Shown: positions 36,570-48,859, counted from the first letter of the stretch. The stretch is 64,000 nt of DNA from Cristatella mucedo (GCA_009760855.2 WPIO01000066.1:1202501-1266500); one strand, 5' to 3'. The notes: generated by a model not told the origin, from the sequence alone. Program-made: numbers and translations.

Positions 36570-37540
36570 AGATTAATGTGATCTAATGCATCTCCGTCTG
36601 TAACTCCACAAAGCCACCGAGACTATGTGCGTGTTATGCCGGACAGTTTCCAATACCCACTCAGAGCCTAGGTGGCTTTCGGTACGCATTCGGTAGCCAA
36701 ATGACTTCATCTCACGCAACGAAAAAAAAATGGAAAGTATAGCAATGTCAGGAGAACTGCTGACGTAGTGAAAAGCATGGAAGTAGCAGCTCAGGACGGC
36801 TGGAAAGAATGAGCCATAGTCGGCAGCTGGAGAGTAGTAGTCGGTTCGCAAGAATTGTGGGAGTCAGTTCCACAGTCTAGGACCTGCACTTCTAAAGCTT
36901 CTGTTGCCAACGGCCTTTAAGTGGAGGAACAGAATAGCCAGCTTATTGTCCATATAGGACCTGAGGACGCTAGGAGGCTGAAGCTGGTGCAGCAGTTCAG
37001 CTATTTATGGAGGAGCCAAGCCTTGATAGGCCTTGTGGGTTGGCGTAAGAAAACTTCTTTGCATCCGTTGATCAACTACAGCCACCCTAACTCGTTTAGC
37101 AAAAAAGAAGTGCGGTCAAGCCTCTAGGTTTTGAAAACTAGCCGTGCAGCTATATTCATAGCCAGTTGCAGTGGCCTCGTTGCTTTTTTTGGTAGCCCAG
37201 CCAAAAGGGTATTATAATAATTAAGCTGAGACAGAACCCGTGAGCGAGTTAAGTTTTTGCATGCCACTGTGGAAGACAGCTTTTAACCTTGGATATGGAT
37301 CGGGCGTGATGGTTAGCTGTAGAAGTAGTATTCTGAATGAAGCTTTTAAAATGTAGGCAGCTGTCAAAAACGGCATCTAAACTGCGAGCGCTTGGTGAAG
37401 GTTGCACAGCAGCATCACCTATTAAAAGAAAAATGCCTTTTAATCCAGCTACCAAACTCCTAGAGTTTCCTAAGACCAGCAGTTTGGTTTTATCGTCATT
37501 TGGTTTCATAAAGTTTAAATGCGGGAAGATTTTGAAAAAC
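36570..37540 (-). mobile_element. LINE family 2 longer 3' fragment
   Basis: It covers the family 2 UTR and C-terminal region and, further upstream in the element, a frame KPNDDKTKLLVLGNSRSL (37249-37509) equivalent to the post-catalytic NDDKT region of family 1. It lies between genes B and A. Confidence 0.85.
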
Positions 37541-38140
37541 TATCTATTTGTCTTGCTGGAATGCCAGCATGCAGTTTTCTAATACCTTCAGTGCGTAACA
37601 CTTTGGCCATGCAATCGGATTGATATATATCAGTTTTTTATTTTTTTCCGGCGTTCCAGTTGTATTTGCTTAGCGTGGTAGTTACGCCATTCGAAGAAGC
37701 ATTGCACGTGATTAGTGGATTGAGAAATGTTATGATGACAATAAAGATGCTGCGGAATAAGAAGGAGACGTGTAGCAGCAGTATACTGAGTGTGCACCGA
37801 CGAAAAAGAAGGTTGCAAGTGGTAACCGACAGTGAGTATGAGCTCGTACTTTCTTTCATAAGAACGGACTAAACCTAAGCTAAGCACTTGAAATTGGCTT
37901 GAGCTTAACTATTCCCAAAATTACACGTATTACTCCGGAATCTAAAGGAACTTACTACGGCGACCAATCTGTTTGTCCGACTTGAGACATAAATCCAGAA
38001 GCAAGCGCGTTGCAAATTGGCGACCGGTGGACTGCAAGTAGGGCGTCGCTACGCTATTTCTACAGATATTTTAACATGACATGATTTTTAGGCGCCAGGT
38101 TACTCCGATTTTGTAAGCTCAATTTCACAACCGAGTGCTT

Positions 38141-38146
38141 TTTATT
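38141..38146 (-). promoter_or_regulatory. Candidate polyadenylation signal of gene B
   Basis: The minus strand reads AATAAA here, about 510 bases downstream of the gene B stop. It is the first canonical hexamer I noticed after the coding exon. The choice is positional inference. Confidence 0.45.
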
Positions 38147-38656
38147 TGCAAGTCAATTAATATAAATGCAAGCCGATCTTCGCGTCGGCGAGCAGTACCT
38201 TGTTCTAAACGGCAGCGGGTGGCTTCTAATGCAAGCTTGTGTGAGCACACCCTGCCCATCGTCACCGCAGAAGGAAAGAGAGCAGATCGGGCAGAGCTGC
38301 ATTGAACTCGGTCATTCCACTTGCTTCTAGAATGCGTCGGCCGCTATGTCGATAAGGCCCTAGAGTCATTCGTAAGAACGACTTGAAAAGAAAAATCCCG
38401 TCTGGCTCGTGCGCGGAAAGTACCCGTAAGTTCCTCGCTGTCAAACTGTCTGCCCAAACGTTTAGGGCGCGTCCCCGGCGGCGCGTGCGAGCTTTCTCAG
38501 CGGCCCTGCGTCGACGTCGCGAGCAGCGTTTCGCGCGTCGAACGGGAAAGTACGAGGAGCTACAGGCTGGAATGGAATCGATCCCCACCGTCGGGCCGTC
38601 GCCTCCTCCTCGCAGCCTCCGACTCTGCCGTCAGCGGCCGCCGCGCCGACTCGCTC

Positions 38657-40152
38657 TCACCGTGCGCTCGTCGCGCCCTTCAAGTGACTGCTGCTGGCGG
38701 CGGAGGAGACGGTGCTCTCGGCAGCCGTCGGCGCGGCAGCGCTCGAGCCGGTGGCGGCCGAGTCCAGAGAGGCATCGGACTTGCGGCCAACGTCGGGTTT
38801 CACCTTCCGATTCTCCTCGGAATTGCTCGTCGGCGGCGGCGGCGGCGGCGCGCGGTCCTCGTCGGCGCTCCTTTTCAGCGCGCTCTTCTGGCCCATCTTC
38901 GTCTTCTTCGGCGATTCGCCGCCGCCGCCCGCCGTTGAGCTTCTCTCGTCTCCTTCCTTCGCGTCGGACGCTGCGGACGCGTCGGTGCTCTTTCGAGACG
39001 ACCTTCTCTTATCGGCGGCACCGTCCGAGCTCTGCTTGCTTTTCTCCTCGGCAAAATCGTCGTCGCCGCCTTTTCCCTTGCCGTCCCGTGCGGCGGCGGC
39101 GGCGGCGGCGGCCGCCGCCACCTTTTTCTTCTTCTTCGTGGACTCTTTCCCTCTGATGGCGTCAACCTTGGCGCTCGGGCCGCCTCTGTTGTTCGAGTCA
39201 GCCTGACTCTTTGAGGATTCCCTGCGACTGGCCGCCGCCGCCGCCGCTGTCTGAGTATCGCGACCTGCACTCGGCTCGGCGACACTTTTTTTAGAAGACG
39301 ACTGCTCGCTATTTTTAGCGCTCCGCTGACTCTTGCCCGAATCGCGGCGTACTTGCGCTTTTCCGTCGTCTTCCGCCTTGCTCTGGTTCGCTTTGCTTTC
39401 CTTCGCTTCGGGTTTTCCCTTTTTTGAATCCGGGCCCTTGACCTTGGACTTTTTATCTTCCTGCTTCTTTTTCCTCTTTGAAGGGCTGTCCTCTGTGCTC
39501 TTTTTAGAGTCGTCTTTGCCCTTTGTCTTTGTGCCAGCCGTCCCCGCCGTCGCTACAGATGACTTGCTCGATGAGACCGAGACGGTTCCGCGAGAAATAA
39601 TGGAGGCCTTGCTAGACCTCGGCACTAAGTCTCCTTTGTCGCTTTTCACGGATTCTCTTTTCTTATTTTTGGACACTGCCCGGTCTTTCTTGCCGTCGTC
39701 GGAGCGCTGACCCTTCACCTTAGCCTTGTCGGTTTCGCTCTGCTTCCGCCTTTGGTCGACGGAAGATCCCTTGCGTAGGTCGGCAGCGGTGGCTGACGAA
39801 GCTTGGCTTGCGACGGTCGTTGCATCGTCGCCTCGCCCCGATCCGTCGTCGTCGCCGTCATCAGGCTTTGATTTGGACTTGACACTTCTCGCCGCGCTCG
39901 CCGGCTCTGCACCCTCCTCCGTGCTTCCGTCGACATCGTCCGCTTTGCCTGCGGACTTGCTGCCGACTGCTGACGCTTTGCGTTCCGCTTTGGCCGATTT
40001 CGCGGCAGCTCGCGACGCTCGTCGCTCGACTGTCTGCTTTTCTCTCGTCAACTTTCGCAGGTGCCACGCGACGGATACGACGACCAGCGGCAGAATAATG
40101 ACCGCCAACGCGGCAGTTACGATGACGTATGTCGACACTCCCTTGCTGTCAT
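38657..40152 (-). CDS. Gene B terminal exon: transmembrane helix and long tyrosine-free cytoplasmic tail
   Basis: Acceptor TTTTTGCAG|AT at 40152 is phase 1 and continues the frame from D5. The first residues DDSKGVSTY are a juxtamembrane stalk, followed by a helix (VIVTAALAVIILPLVVVSVAW) and a basic stop-transfer HLRKLTREK. About 460 residues follow that are dominated by Lys, Ser, Ala, Asp, Glu and Arg. There is no Tyr, Cys or Trp and only a single Phe after the helix region, so no ITAM or ITIM motif is possible. Basophilic kinase-type sites recur (ERRAS, RRES, RRDS, KRES, RRSS). There are NLS-like clusters (KRKKK), Ala runs of about ten, and six prolines in a row. The frame ends GATSAR then TGA at 38657. 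The stop overlaps ACG|GTGAGA, a donor-like sequence, so an alternative extension is conceivable. The exon is far richer in GC than all surrounding DNA. The tail is probably disordered; its function is unknown. Confidence 0.87.
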
Positions 40153-43100
40153 CTGCAAAAAAAAAGTAGAAAGATTACTAGCTGTTCACTTTAAATACGT
40201 ACGATCAAGCTTGCGTAATATATCGTGTCACTAAAAGACTATGTTTTCTTTTTCGGTGCAAAAAGTCTCAATATTATCGTCGGCTACGATTATTGTATCA
40301 GCGAGAACATTTTTGTAGCCTACTGGCCTTTGCTCCAATGATCCGCCAATATATATTTTCACATGACTGCCACAAGTTAGCTCAACGGATGTAACTAAGC
40401 GAGTTGCCTGTCAGAGCTCCTTTTTACAAAACAACATAGAGTGCGTAGGTGTGCTTCAAGCTATGGCTCACTGCTGCCGTATTAAATGCCGCCGGAAATT
40501 ATGCCTCGAGCTAAAATAAATTGACTGACGATTACACTCCTCGCTGTGATCGACCCGGAGCGCGGCATGGCAGCAGCTGACATAATCTGTCTGGTGGCGG
40601 TTTAATGCTTGGCGAAATGCGTGGCAGAAGAGCACGCGTTCCGTCGTGGTGTGTCGTTTGCATTCTGTGCCAATACATGATCACGTTGCCAGGCATTGCA
40701 CATGCCTCTCACTGTGAAACAGATTTATCTTGTGCTTCCAGTTGCTGGAAGCCTGGGGAAATTGTGTCTATTTATTCAACCAATGCCATTGCTACGGGGC
40801 ATTAAAAACTGGCAAGAGATATCACAAATAGCTGTGCTACAGAATATCCTCAGGAGACGGTCGAACTGCTTCTCGCGACGGCTGTCTGTAGCTGGTGTTG
40901 GGCGAGTGCTCTCACTGACACTGGCTGATCACGTTCCGTCGTCTGCCAAACGACAACCGGCGATACTCCGCTTAGCCAGCCAGCGAGCCAGTCGTGGCGA
41001 CGGATGGTACGGCTACTCTGCACAGATGTATGTAATGGCGCGATCAGAATTTCGTTGACGGCCGTTGTATTTGAGATGCCTCGTTGGACGTCCACCTTAT
41101 CTTCAATCTTCAGCTCGGCTTGGACACCCTGTGCCATCAAAGGGGACGCATGCAAGTCAGCTCCGAATGGGAGACGCAGAGCTTCTTGATCAGACCTGCT
41201 TCGCTGTCACTGTTGACCTTTTGCCGGATTCAATTGTTGACGATGAGAACGCATTGACAGTCGATGAAGACACCACTGAGCCGGTTGAAAATGATACGTG
41301 GACCTTGCCGGTTGTTTGCATACACGGCGAGCCATAAGAGAAATTAGTGAATCGGATAGCTTCATCTAGAATGGCCACGTCCGCTCGAGATACGTGCCAG
41401 GCAAAGGTTGAAGAGTAGAAACTTGTCGGCGGCCTGATGCGTGACGGCACTCGACGCGTTTATGGCATAGTACGATCTTACTTCGTCTGTGACAATAGAC
41501 CAGAATAGCAAGAACTGTGAGAACCTGGTGAGAGACTACCGAGAGGTGAACCCGGCCGTTCAGGGCATGCAAGAAGGACGGTGTTATGCTCCTGGGCCGA
41601 ATATAAATTGTTGTGGTAGAGCTCATACTTCCTTGCTTGTTCACGGAGCCGGCTCACTTTCTGCAACTGCCGTAGTTCCTATAGCAGGCTGCTAAGCACG
41701 GTTGCCAGAGTCTTTTCACATTTACGATTCATTTAAAAGTTTTTCAAATGTTGATTCCGCTTAGTTTCTTCCTCAAAACTTAACAGTAAATGCTAAACCC
41801 TATAATCTTAACCCCTAAAAAGGAATCTAAAAACTGGCGATACAAAATCCGACCAACAGAATCTGAAACCGCAAACCCAAAAACTCAAAAACCCTACTGT
41901 CTATCCCGAAATCCGAAACCCGTAGCTAAATGAATATTTCTAAATGTGTTTTTATAGAGTAAATATAAACTACGCGGGTGAAACCTTTTAAAAACTTGCT
42001 ATGGGAACTGTGCGGCAGCCTGAAGTGAGCTGGCTCTATGTACGACGACGCCGTATCAGCTGCTTGTTCTGAAGCCTGATCGGCATGCGAAAGGCGTGTC
42101 CGAAAAGCCAAGTTTACAAGTGCAACCATGATAAGTTCGGTTGGCTGGGATACGAAGACTGTGATTTGTTACAGGTCACCGGCTAGGCAATGGTCTGACC
42201 TATGGGCATGGCTGGACGTGGGGTGACGAGACGTCACCAGGGCTCTTGGGTAAGGGAAGTTGGCCGAGTAAGTGGCGTCTAAGGCTCCCGATCTCGCCGA
42301 GTTACGCACCTGGATGGTTGCAGGCGCGCTACGACGATGCGGCCACAAACGCAAGGCGACGAGTACCCAAGGCCCGAGTGGAGCTGAATAGCACGCTCGT
42401 TGTTGTGATTTGCTCATTCCGCGTTCCCCCTGTAGCGCGTTCGAGTCGCCCTCCCCCACCGTGAGTTGACGTCTTTTGGTGGAAGCTCTCGACTGTGGTA
42501 GACGTTGACTCCAAGTAGCCGAGCAGCTTGGCAGCTAGCCGCATCTTTCACTGCGTACGCTCGTATTGTTGGAACAGGGCCGGTACAACGGCGCGACTAC
42601 GGAAGCCGACTGAACGAATAAAACGTTGGTTCGCGCTTGCAGCGTCGTCTCGCACCACTTATAGGTTACTGTGTGCAGGATCCTCGCTGCAGGTTTGTTT
42701 AGTTCTCCCCTGTTGTTTTTGGCGCATGCAATGTTATAAAGAGGTTGAACCTGACGGCTGCACGTCTTACCCAAGCTCGGCGGCATGGCGAGCGGCAGCG
42801 TGGCCTGAGCATGGCCTGAGCGTGGCCGTGCGTGCCAGGAATTTAGCCTCTGACCCCTGGAACTCGGATCAACTAATAATTACAGCACTGTGAAGAGCTA
42901 GAATTTGAGAGCAAGCTCTTCTGCTCAACAATGCGATGGTTTGTTGTAAATGCAGCCCCAAATATAATTTAAGACATTGTGAAAGCAGTTGTGTTCGTTG
43001 ACCCCATCGGTCGCCGGAAAGCCAATTCTTACGATGAAGACTTACAAGTAACTTACACCGACGTATCGAGCGAGAAATTAAGCCGACTATTGCAGAGCTT

Positions 43101-44534
43101 TGGTCTCGTGGCCTAGGGCACCGCACCGGTTTTTTCCTGAAGAGTAGCACAGTAGGACTACGAGAGTGGCGTCTTTAACTGCCACTCCACAGAGAGAGCA
43201 AGCTACGTCACAGCACACCAAGGCTTTGGTCGCCGACCGCGAGCTAGAATAAAATTGAGCAGCATTTGACAGCGTTCAGCGTGCCGCCAGTTTTAAATAT
43301 GGCGTCAGCTATCTAGACACTGGTGTGCTTTCGCTTGTGCATCTTGTTGCTAAATTACCGATACTGACTTTTCTCTACCTCCGTCAGAGAGGCAACAAAA
43401 ATGCAGTTGACAACGTCACCAGCTACGATGTTCGGCAACCAACTCCAATCAAACCGAAAACGTCCATTTTCCCAACATCGACAATGCACAGTGAAGCCAA
43501 CGAGCCGTCGGCCATGAAGAAAATTTCGAAACCCCTGCCGGCAGCACTTTTTCATCCTGAAATCATGTCAAATAGCTCCCTTCTGGACGCATTCTTAAAG
43601 ATGTGCGCCCCACGCGTTGAAAATATTGTAAAAACTCGCTAGGTTTTCAAGGTGCTATGACTCCTCTTTTTTCAAAATCTTCCATTCATACTGCGAAGTT
43701 ACTGCGAAATGCGAAATAGCCTTTGTCAGCTTCACTTGAAAGCTAGTTTTGTAGAAATAGCTTATAATGCTGCCACGCTGCAGTAAATTGCTTCCCTGCA
43801 TCTCAGAATACCATCATAGCCAGGTTGGCCGCCGCTCCGGTCCGCGTTGTACCTCCAAAAAATGTTGCCATCTCGCGTGAGGCTTTCGCGCCTTTCTTTT
43901 CCGAGAGTTAGTTCCTGACGTGGCTAACAGAAGCCATAGAAACCAGATATAGACAGCTTAGTCTGCTACTACACCAGCACCGCAGCCCTGTCACCATAAA
44001 GAACAGCGACGACGTTGTTATTTGAAAATCTAGGTCTGATTCTGTATAAAAGCCGGTACGCTGAAATAGGCGAGCAGCTGCGTTTCCGAATCAGCTTTGC
44101 CATTTCAGCTTTTTTGCCATCGAGAACGGACAGCCGCTGATGTACACCATGGCGGCTATCGAAAGTCTGCAATCGTCCACTACTTTGACTGAGACTTGTC
44201 TAGATTCTTCATTCGTTCTTTATATGCTACACTATGACATTGCATCTATGCATTGCAACAACTATGCATTGCTGCCGTGCTCTCGCTATTGTCGGTATAC
44301 CTGCTCGTATTACGTCGGTACACCTGCTTGTATTACGAAAACACCTGCATGTGGGAACCTCAAAATCTGTGGTTACAGCGTTTTTAGCTTGCATGCTCAC
44401 TAAGCCGACAATTCGCTCCTAAAGCACGCCAGAAAGTCTACTGGTTTGACGGCATTTGAAAAGAATCTTAAAATGCATCGGTTTATAACTGTATTTAGTT
44501 GGACTCTGTTATGCGTCTTGCGTGTACAGATGCC

Positions 44535-45045
44535 CGAACGTAATATAATGTATCTCAGGCTGTAACTCCAAAAGGCCACGGCTACGTGGAAAATACGCAG
44601 AATGATTGTATATGCACACTCGCCGCATAATGGGCTTCAGCTACGCATTTGGCAGCCGACGCACTTCATCTCACGCAAGAAAAAGAAAGTATGAAGCATA
44701 GCGCAGTCAGGAGAGCAGCGAAGATGAGTGGCGTGGACGCAGCAGCTCAGGACTGCTGAGAATAATGCGTCGTAGTCGGAAGCAGGAGAGTAGTTGCGGT
44801 TGTCAGAATCGTAGATGCGAGTTCCACAGATAGTCTCAGACCTGCAGAGCGAAAGCTTTAAAGTCTATGGCCTTCAAGCTGTGAAATTGAACACCTACTT
44901 TATAGTCCGTGCGTGGTCTGAGGGCACAAGACGTTAAAAAAGGTGCAGCTGTGCAGCTAGTTATGGAGGACACAAGCCGTTTTGGGCTCTTTAGATCAGC
45001 GTAAGGAATTTGTCCTGCATCCATCGATCAACCGGCAGCTATTCT
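44535..45045 (-). mobile_element. LINE family 2 3' fragment
   Basis: It is colinear with 36570-37060, including TCAGCTACGCATTTGGCAGC and TTCATCTCACGCAAG. A SINE of family 1 follows immediately at 45047. Confidence 0.82.
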
Positions 45046-45046
45046 G

Positions 45047-45195
45047 AGCTAGTTTGGTCTAGCGGTTAAGGTGCTCGCCCCGACCGAGGTCTGACTGAGG
45101 TCGTGGGCTCCAGCCCCGAGGCATATGTGAAGCGCCTGAATAGAGATTAAGTTCTCTTTGGGCGCTATTTAAATGAATTATATATTTTTTTTATT
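45047..45195 (+). mobile_element. SINE family 1, best preserved copy
   Basis: A-box-like TCTAGCGGTTAAGG, B-box-like GGGCTCCAGCCCC, then AGCGCCTGAATAGAGATTAA and GTTCTCTTTGGGCGCT, forming the same two-stem hairpin as LINE family 1. Confidence 0.85.
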
Positions 45196-46080
45196 CCAAC
45201 TGTTGTAGAAAAGGAGACACATGATCAAACTCTGGAATTTGACAACTAGCCTTTCAGCTTAGCCGTTTATGATGGCATTTCATATTCATAATGCTGAAAT
45301 TGGCTAAATGAAGAGCATTTTTAGTTTACAATGGTTGTTTCAAATATATGTGACGTTACAGTCTGGTTTGATGAACGTAAATACAAGAAAACTATCTTTA
45401 CCGTTAATTAAAATATCAGCTTACAATCTAGAGGTATCGAAACAATATTTGCTTTTATTAAATACTTAATTTCAATTTTCGGCACTGTAATCACGTAGTG
45501 GTTTGTTTCCAAACTGCCTGCTATGTTACCCGTTCCCTTCTCATGGTTCAGTGATAACGGACCATAGTTTCGAGACTATTGTCTGTAGGCTAACGATATC
45601 CTTCTACAGGTACAGGAGCTTTTAAAACTATATCGCCATTATTCCTCATCACCATAATCACTAATATTCCAAACTGCCTGAGTAAGGATTACTTTTTGAC
45701 ACTTGGTGGCTGAGCTGATGTAGAGCTACAAATAAAACCAATAGATGTTTAGTATGTCCGTGACTTTAGCTTTGGAATTGAACAGCCTACGCCTTCAAAT
45801 TCAAACATACACTCACATTTAGAGTCAACAAACAATAATTGAACAGAAAATCTAATGAACGAGAGATAGAGAAGTCAACCAGTGTTAAGTGTCGGAAATG
45901 ACTAGGGGCAGGAATTAGTAAATGGGGAGAATGATTCATACCAGACGAGAGGGCACGGAAGTCCATAGTAAAGGCAGTCACTGAAGTTATCAGAACCGAT
46001 AAAGCGGGCACAATATTATCATTCAACAACTAAAGGAAAGTACGATTTGACGGCAACTAAACGTTCAAGGGCGTCTTTAA

Positions 46081-46434
<354 letters not shown>

Positions 46435-46500
46435 GGCAAGCAAATCAATTTGCATAAAGAGTGGTAAATTAGCTTTTTCTTTGTTATCCATACACTTTAC

Positions 46501-46773
46501 CTCCAAAGTTCACGAAAAATCTTGCTATAACGGTCGTAGAGCTTCCGGCATAGGTATAGACACACTTGCAGACAAACACGGTGGTAATCCCTGCTGCATT
46601 GGTCTTATCGAGGTTCTTGGATCGTGACAAAATTCGTGTCACGCCAGAAGGCCTCGCTTCGAGCCACTCACAGTCAGTGTCAGACAGGGGTGGATTGCAG
46701 TTAAATACGTCGCACGTAGAGTTTAAAAAAAGCTTCATGTCAAGATACCGATCCGTAACGTTATTAGGCTTAT
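46501..46773 (-). CDS. Gene B membrane-proximal domain D5 exon
   Basis: The exon has 273 bases (91 codons), acceptor GTTTTAG|AT and donor TGGAG|GTAAAGTG, phase 1 at both ends. The peptide [19 protein letters not shown] leads into [14 protein letters not shown], a Lys/Arg loop longer than in gene A, and [16 protein letters not shown], ending FFVNFGG. It splices in frame to the transmembrane exon at 40152, forming Asp (NFGDDSKGVS). It matches gene A's 1851-2108 strongly in the second half. A repeat-rich block duplicated at 48201-48563 begins only about 70 bases downstream of the donor. Confidence 0.9.
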
Positions 46774-47053
46774 CTAAAACAAGCGCGTTCTTTAAGAGTC
46801 TTGCAGGATGTCACAAATAACAAATCATTAAAGCCACTTTCTCTTAAAGCTTTTGTGATTCAAAACCGATACCGGGACAAGCAGATGTGGACTGATGCCT
46901 CTCCATTATTATCTTAGTAGTAGCCACATTGGCAGCTAAAAATACTATAACAAATGTAAAACCCTTCTTCACCAAGAAAGGCTTTGTTTTCCGAATATTT
47001 CATAAAGTTTTTGCAAGAGGAAAATAGGACGCCCAAAATATTTATTAGCATTT

Positions 47054-47222
47054 AAAGAAAGTCAGCTTGCTATTTACGACAGCGTCTAACAAATTTTACT
47101 GGAGCCAACACTGTATACACACGCACACATATAAATAAAGAAAGTCAGCTCGCTATTTACGACAGCGTCTAACAAATTTTTACTGGAGCCAACACTGTGT
47201 ACACACATATAAATAAATAAAT
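47054..47222 (+). repeat. Two-copy tandem repeat, period about 84 bases
   Basis: AAAGAAAGTCAGC, TATTTACGACAGCGTC, ACTGGAGCCAACACTGT and ATATAAATAAA appear twice, starting at about 47054 and 47138, with few differences. Confidence 0.9.
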
Positions 47223-47225
47223 AAA

Positions 47226-47378
<153 letters not shown>

Positions 47379-48200
47379 GTCACTAGCATCGGGTCCTATC
47401 ATACAATGAATTGAAAAACTTGGTGACCCATGTGTTGCTACAGCTATTTTGGATAGGCTATTCCTTGCATCATGTAGCCTTAACCTCAAGAGAACTTCTC
47501 TTCCGTTCTCTTTCCACCATCCCCTATAAGTTTCTTTACGTCCACGCTACAGGTGCCCTCGAGTAGATAATGCACTTCAGGATACCAGCAAGATATCTCA
47601 CAAACTGAAGGCTGAGAGTGTCTTGATGCTAGCTTTCACTTTCTTGTCTCTGCATGACAGATGCTTTCATGCACTTGCTTGAAATGCTACCATGTTTCAG
47701 CGTTATCTATGGATCGCGTTACTGAAACGTGCAGACTGCGTGAATAGAGGAAACGTTCTCTTAGGGCTGCAAAAGAAGGACCCATTTAGTGAGCTTCTTA
47801 AAATAAAATATCTGTGTTCTCTTTTATCGCTCAGAGGGCTTGTGCCTGCGGGATTATGATGTCCGATTGTGCTCAGATCTTGCTACCAAATAACCAGCCA
47901 TGTTGGCAATGACAGCTACCGGCCGTCAGAGAATGATTGTTTCTGCTTCCCATCTAATTTATCCGTAAAAGAAAGTGCTTCTGCTAAATTTAAAGAATCC
48001 GTAACCTCTAGTTTAAAGCTCTGAGAGAGCCAAACACAGCATTAGAGGCTCATTGGACATAATTCCAACGCCTAGCAGCAAAGGTCTATGCCTCTCGTTA
48101 TCGCGAAAATCTATTGGCTGCTGTAGTGCACAACTACAGTAGCAATTTGGTCATTGAGCTGTAGTAGAGTAGCTAACCAATTCAAAGAAATAATAAGCAA

Positions 48201-48563
48201 GTGGAAAAATTATCCTCGACAACACGATCGACAGATATATATGTATGTATATATATATATATATATATTTATTTATTTATATGTATATATATATGTAGTA
48301 TATATATATATGTGTGTATGTGTGCGTGTGTGCGTGTGTGCGTGTGTGCGTGTGTGCGTGTGTGCGTGTGTGTGTGAGTGTGTGCGTGTGCCCGTGAGTG
48401 TGCGTTCAGAGGAAGAAAGGGATAGAGAAAGACTGAAAGAGAGAAATAGAGAAATAGAGAGACTGAGAGAGGGGAAGAGAGACAGGGAGAGTAACAAAGA
48501 GATAAAAAGACAGCTGAGTTTAACTGAGATCATGGCAAACCCACCTGTAATGGAAGCCTGGAT
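48201..48563 (+). repeat. Duplicated intronic block, copy 2
   Basis: Same flanks and same purine-rich tract as copy 1, but its microsatellite is (TA)n followed by a long GTGTGC-type run. It lies in the Ig3-D5 intron. No D5-like exon adjoins this copy. Confidence 0.9.
48237..48410. repeat. (TA)n and GTGTGC repeat
   Basis: Interrupted TA run followed by GTGTGTGC hexamer-like units, inside duplicated block copy 2. Confidence 0.95.
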
Positions 48564-48737
48564 ATATGTGCGCATATGTGACTTGGAACCTCTTTGTGCG
48601 AACATTTGAAACCCTAGCACGTTGTATTCCAGTTTACCTATCTAATCTCTTCGCAACTGAGCTGTGCTGCGTGCGTACCCTAATCTCCTCAAGCATGCTG
48701 TATTAAGCTCACTCTCACTTACAGCACCGATGAATCT

Positions 48738-48850
48738 CTAGGAATGTAATGTAACGTATCTCCGTCAGTAACTCCACAAAGTCATAAAGACCATGTGGGT
48801 GTTACGCAGGAGAGTTTCGTATAGTAGACTCGCAGCCTAAGCGGCATGTC
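48738..48850 (-). mobile_element. LINE family 2 3' end, left arm of inverted pair
   Basis: Reverse tail from GTAACGTATCTCCGTCAGTA to AGCCTAAGCGGC, ending at a junction with an oppositely oriented family 2 fragment. Confidence 0.85.
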
Positions 48851-48859
48851 ATACCTTTG

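Larger units (their letters stand above)
32659..38656. other. Intergenic region between gene B and gene A
   Basis: Should contain gene A's promoter and gene B's 3' UTR. It holds LINE 2 fragments (32855, 33640, 36570) and a LINE 1 fragment (34545). No TATA box or other promoter element could be assigned. 35160-36560 shows nothing recognised. Confidence 0.6.

Noticed and set aside
38383-39710. Long plus-strand Arg/Ser/Pro-rich and Phe/Ser-rich frames
   Set aside because: These are antisense shadows of the GC-rich gene B tail exon.
43325-43642. Plus-strand frame of 105 codons with a polypyrimidine-AG just before AGAGGCAAC
   Set aside because: No domain, partner exon or paralogue could be found; mentioned only within the intron region.
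45047-45120. Functional tRNA gene
   Set aside because: A and B boxes are present but the cloverleaf does not close, and the sequence continues into a LINE-like tail; it is a SINE head.
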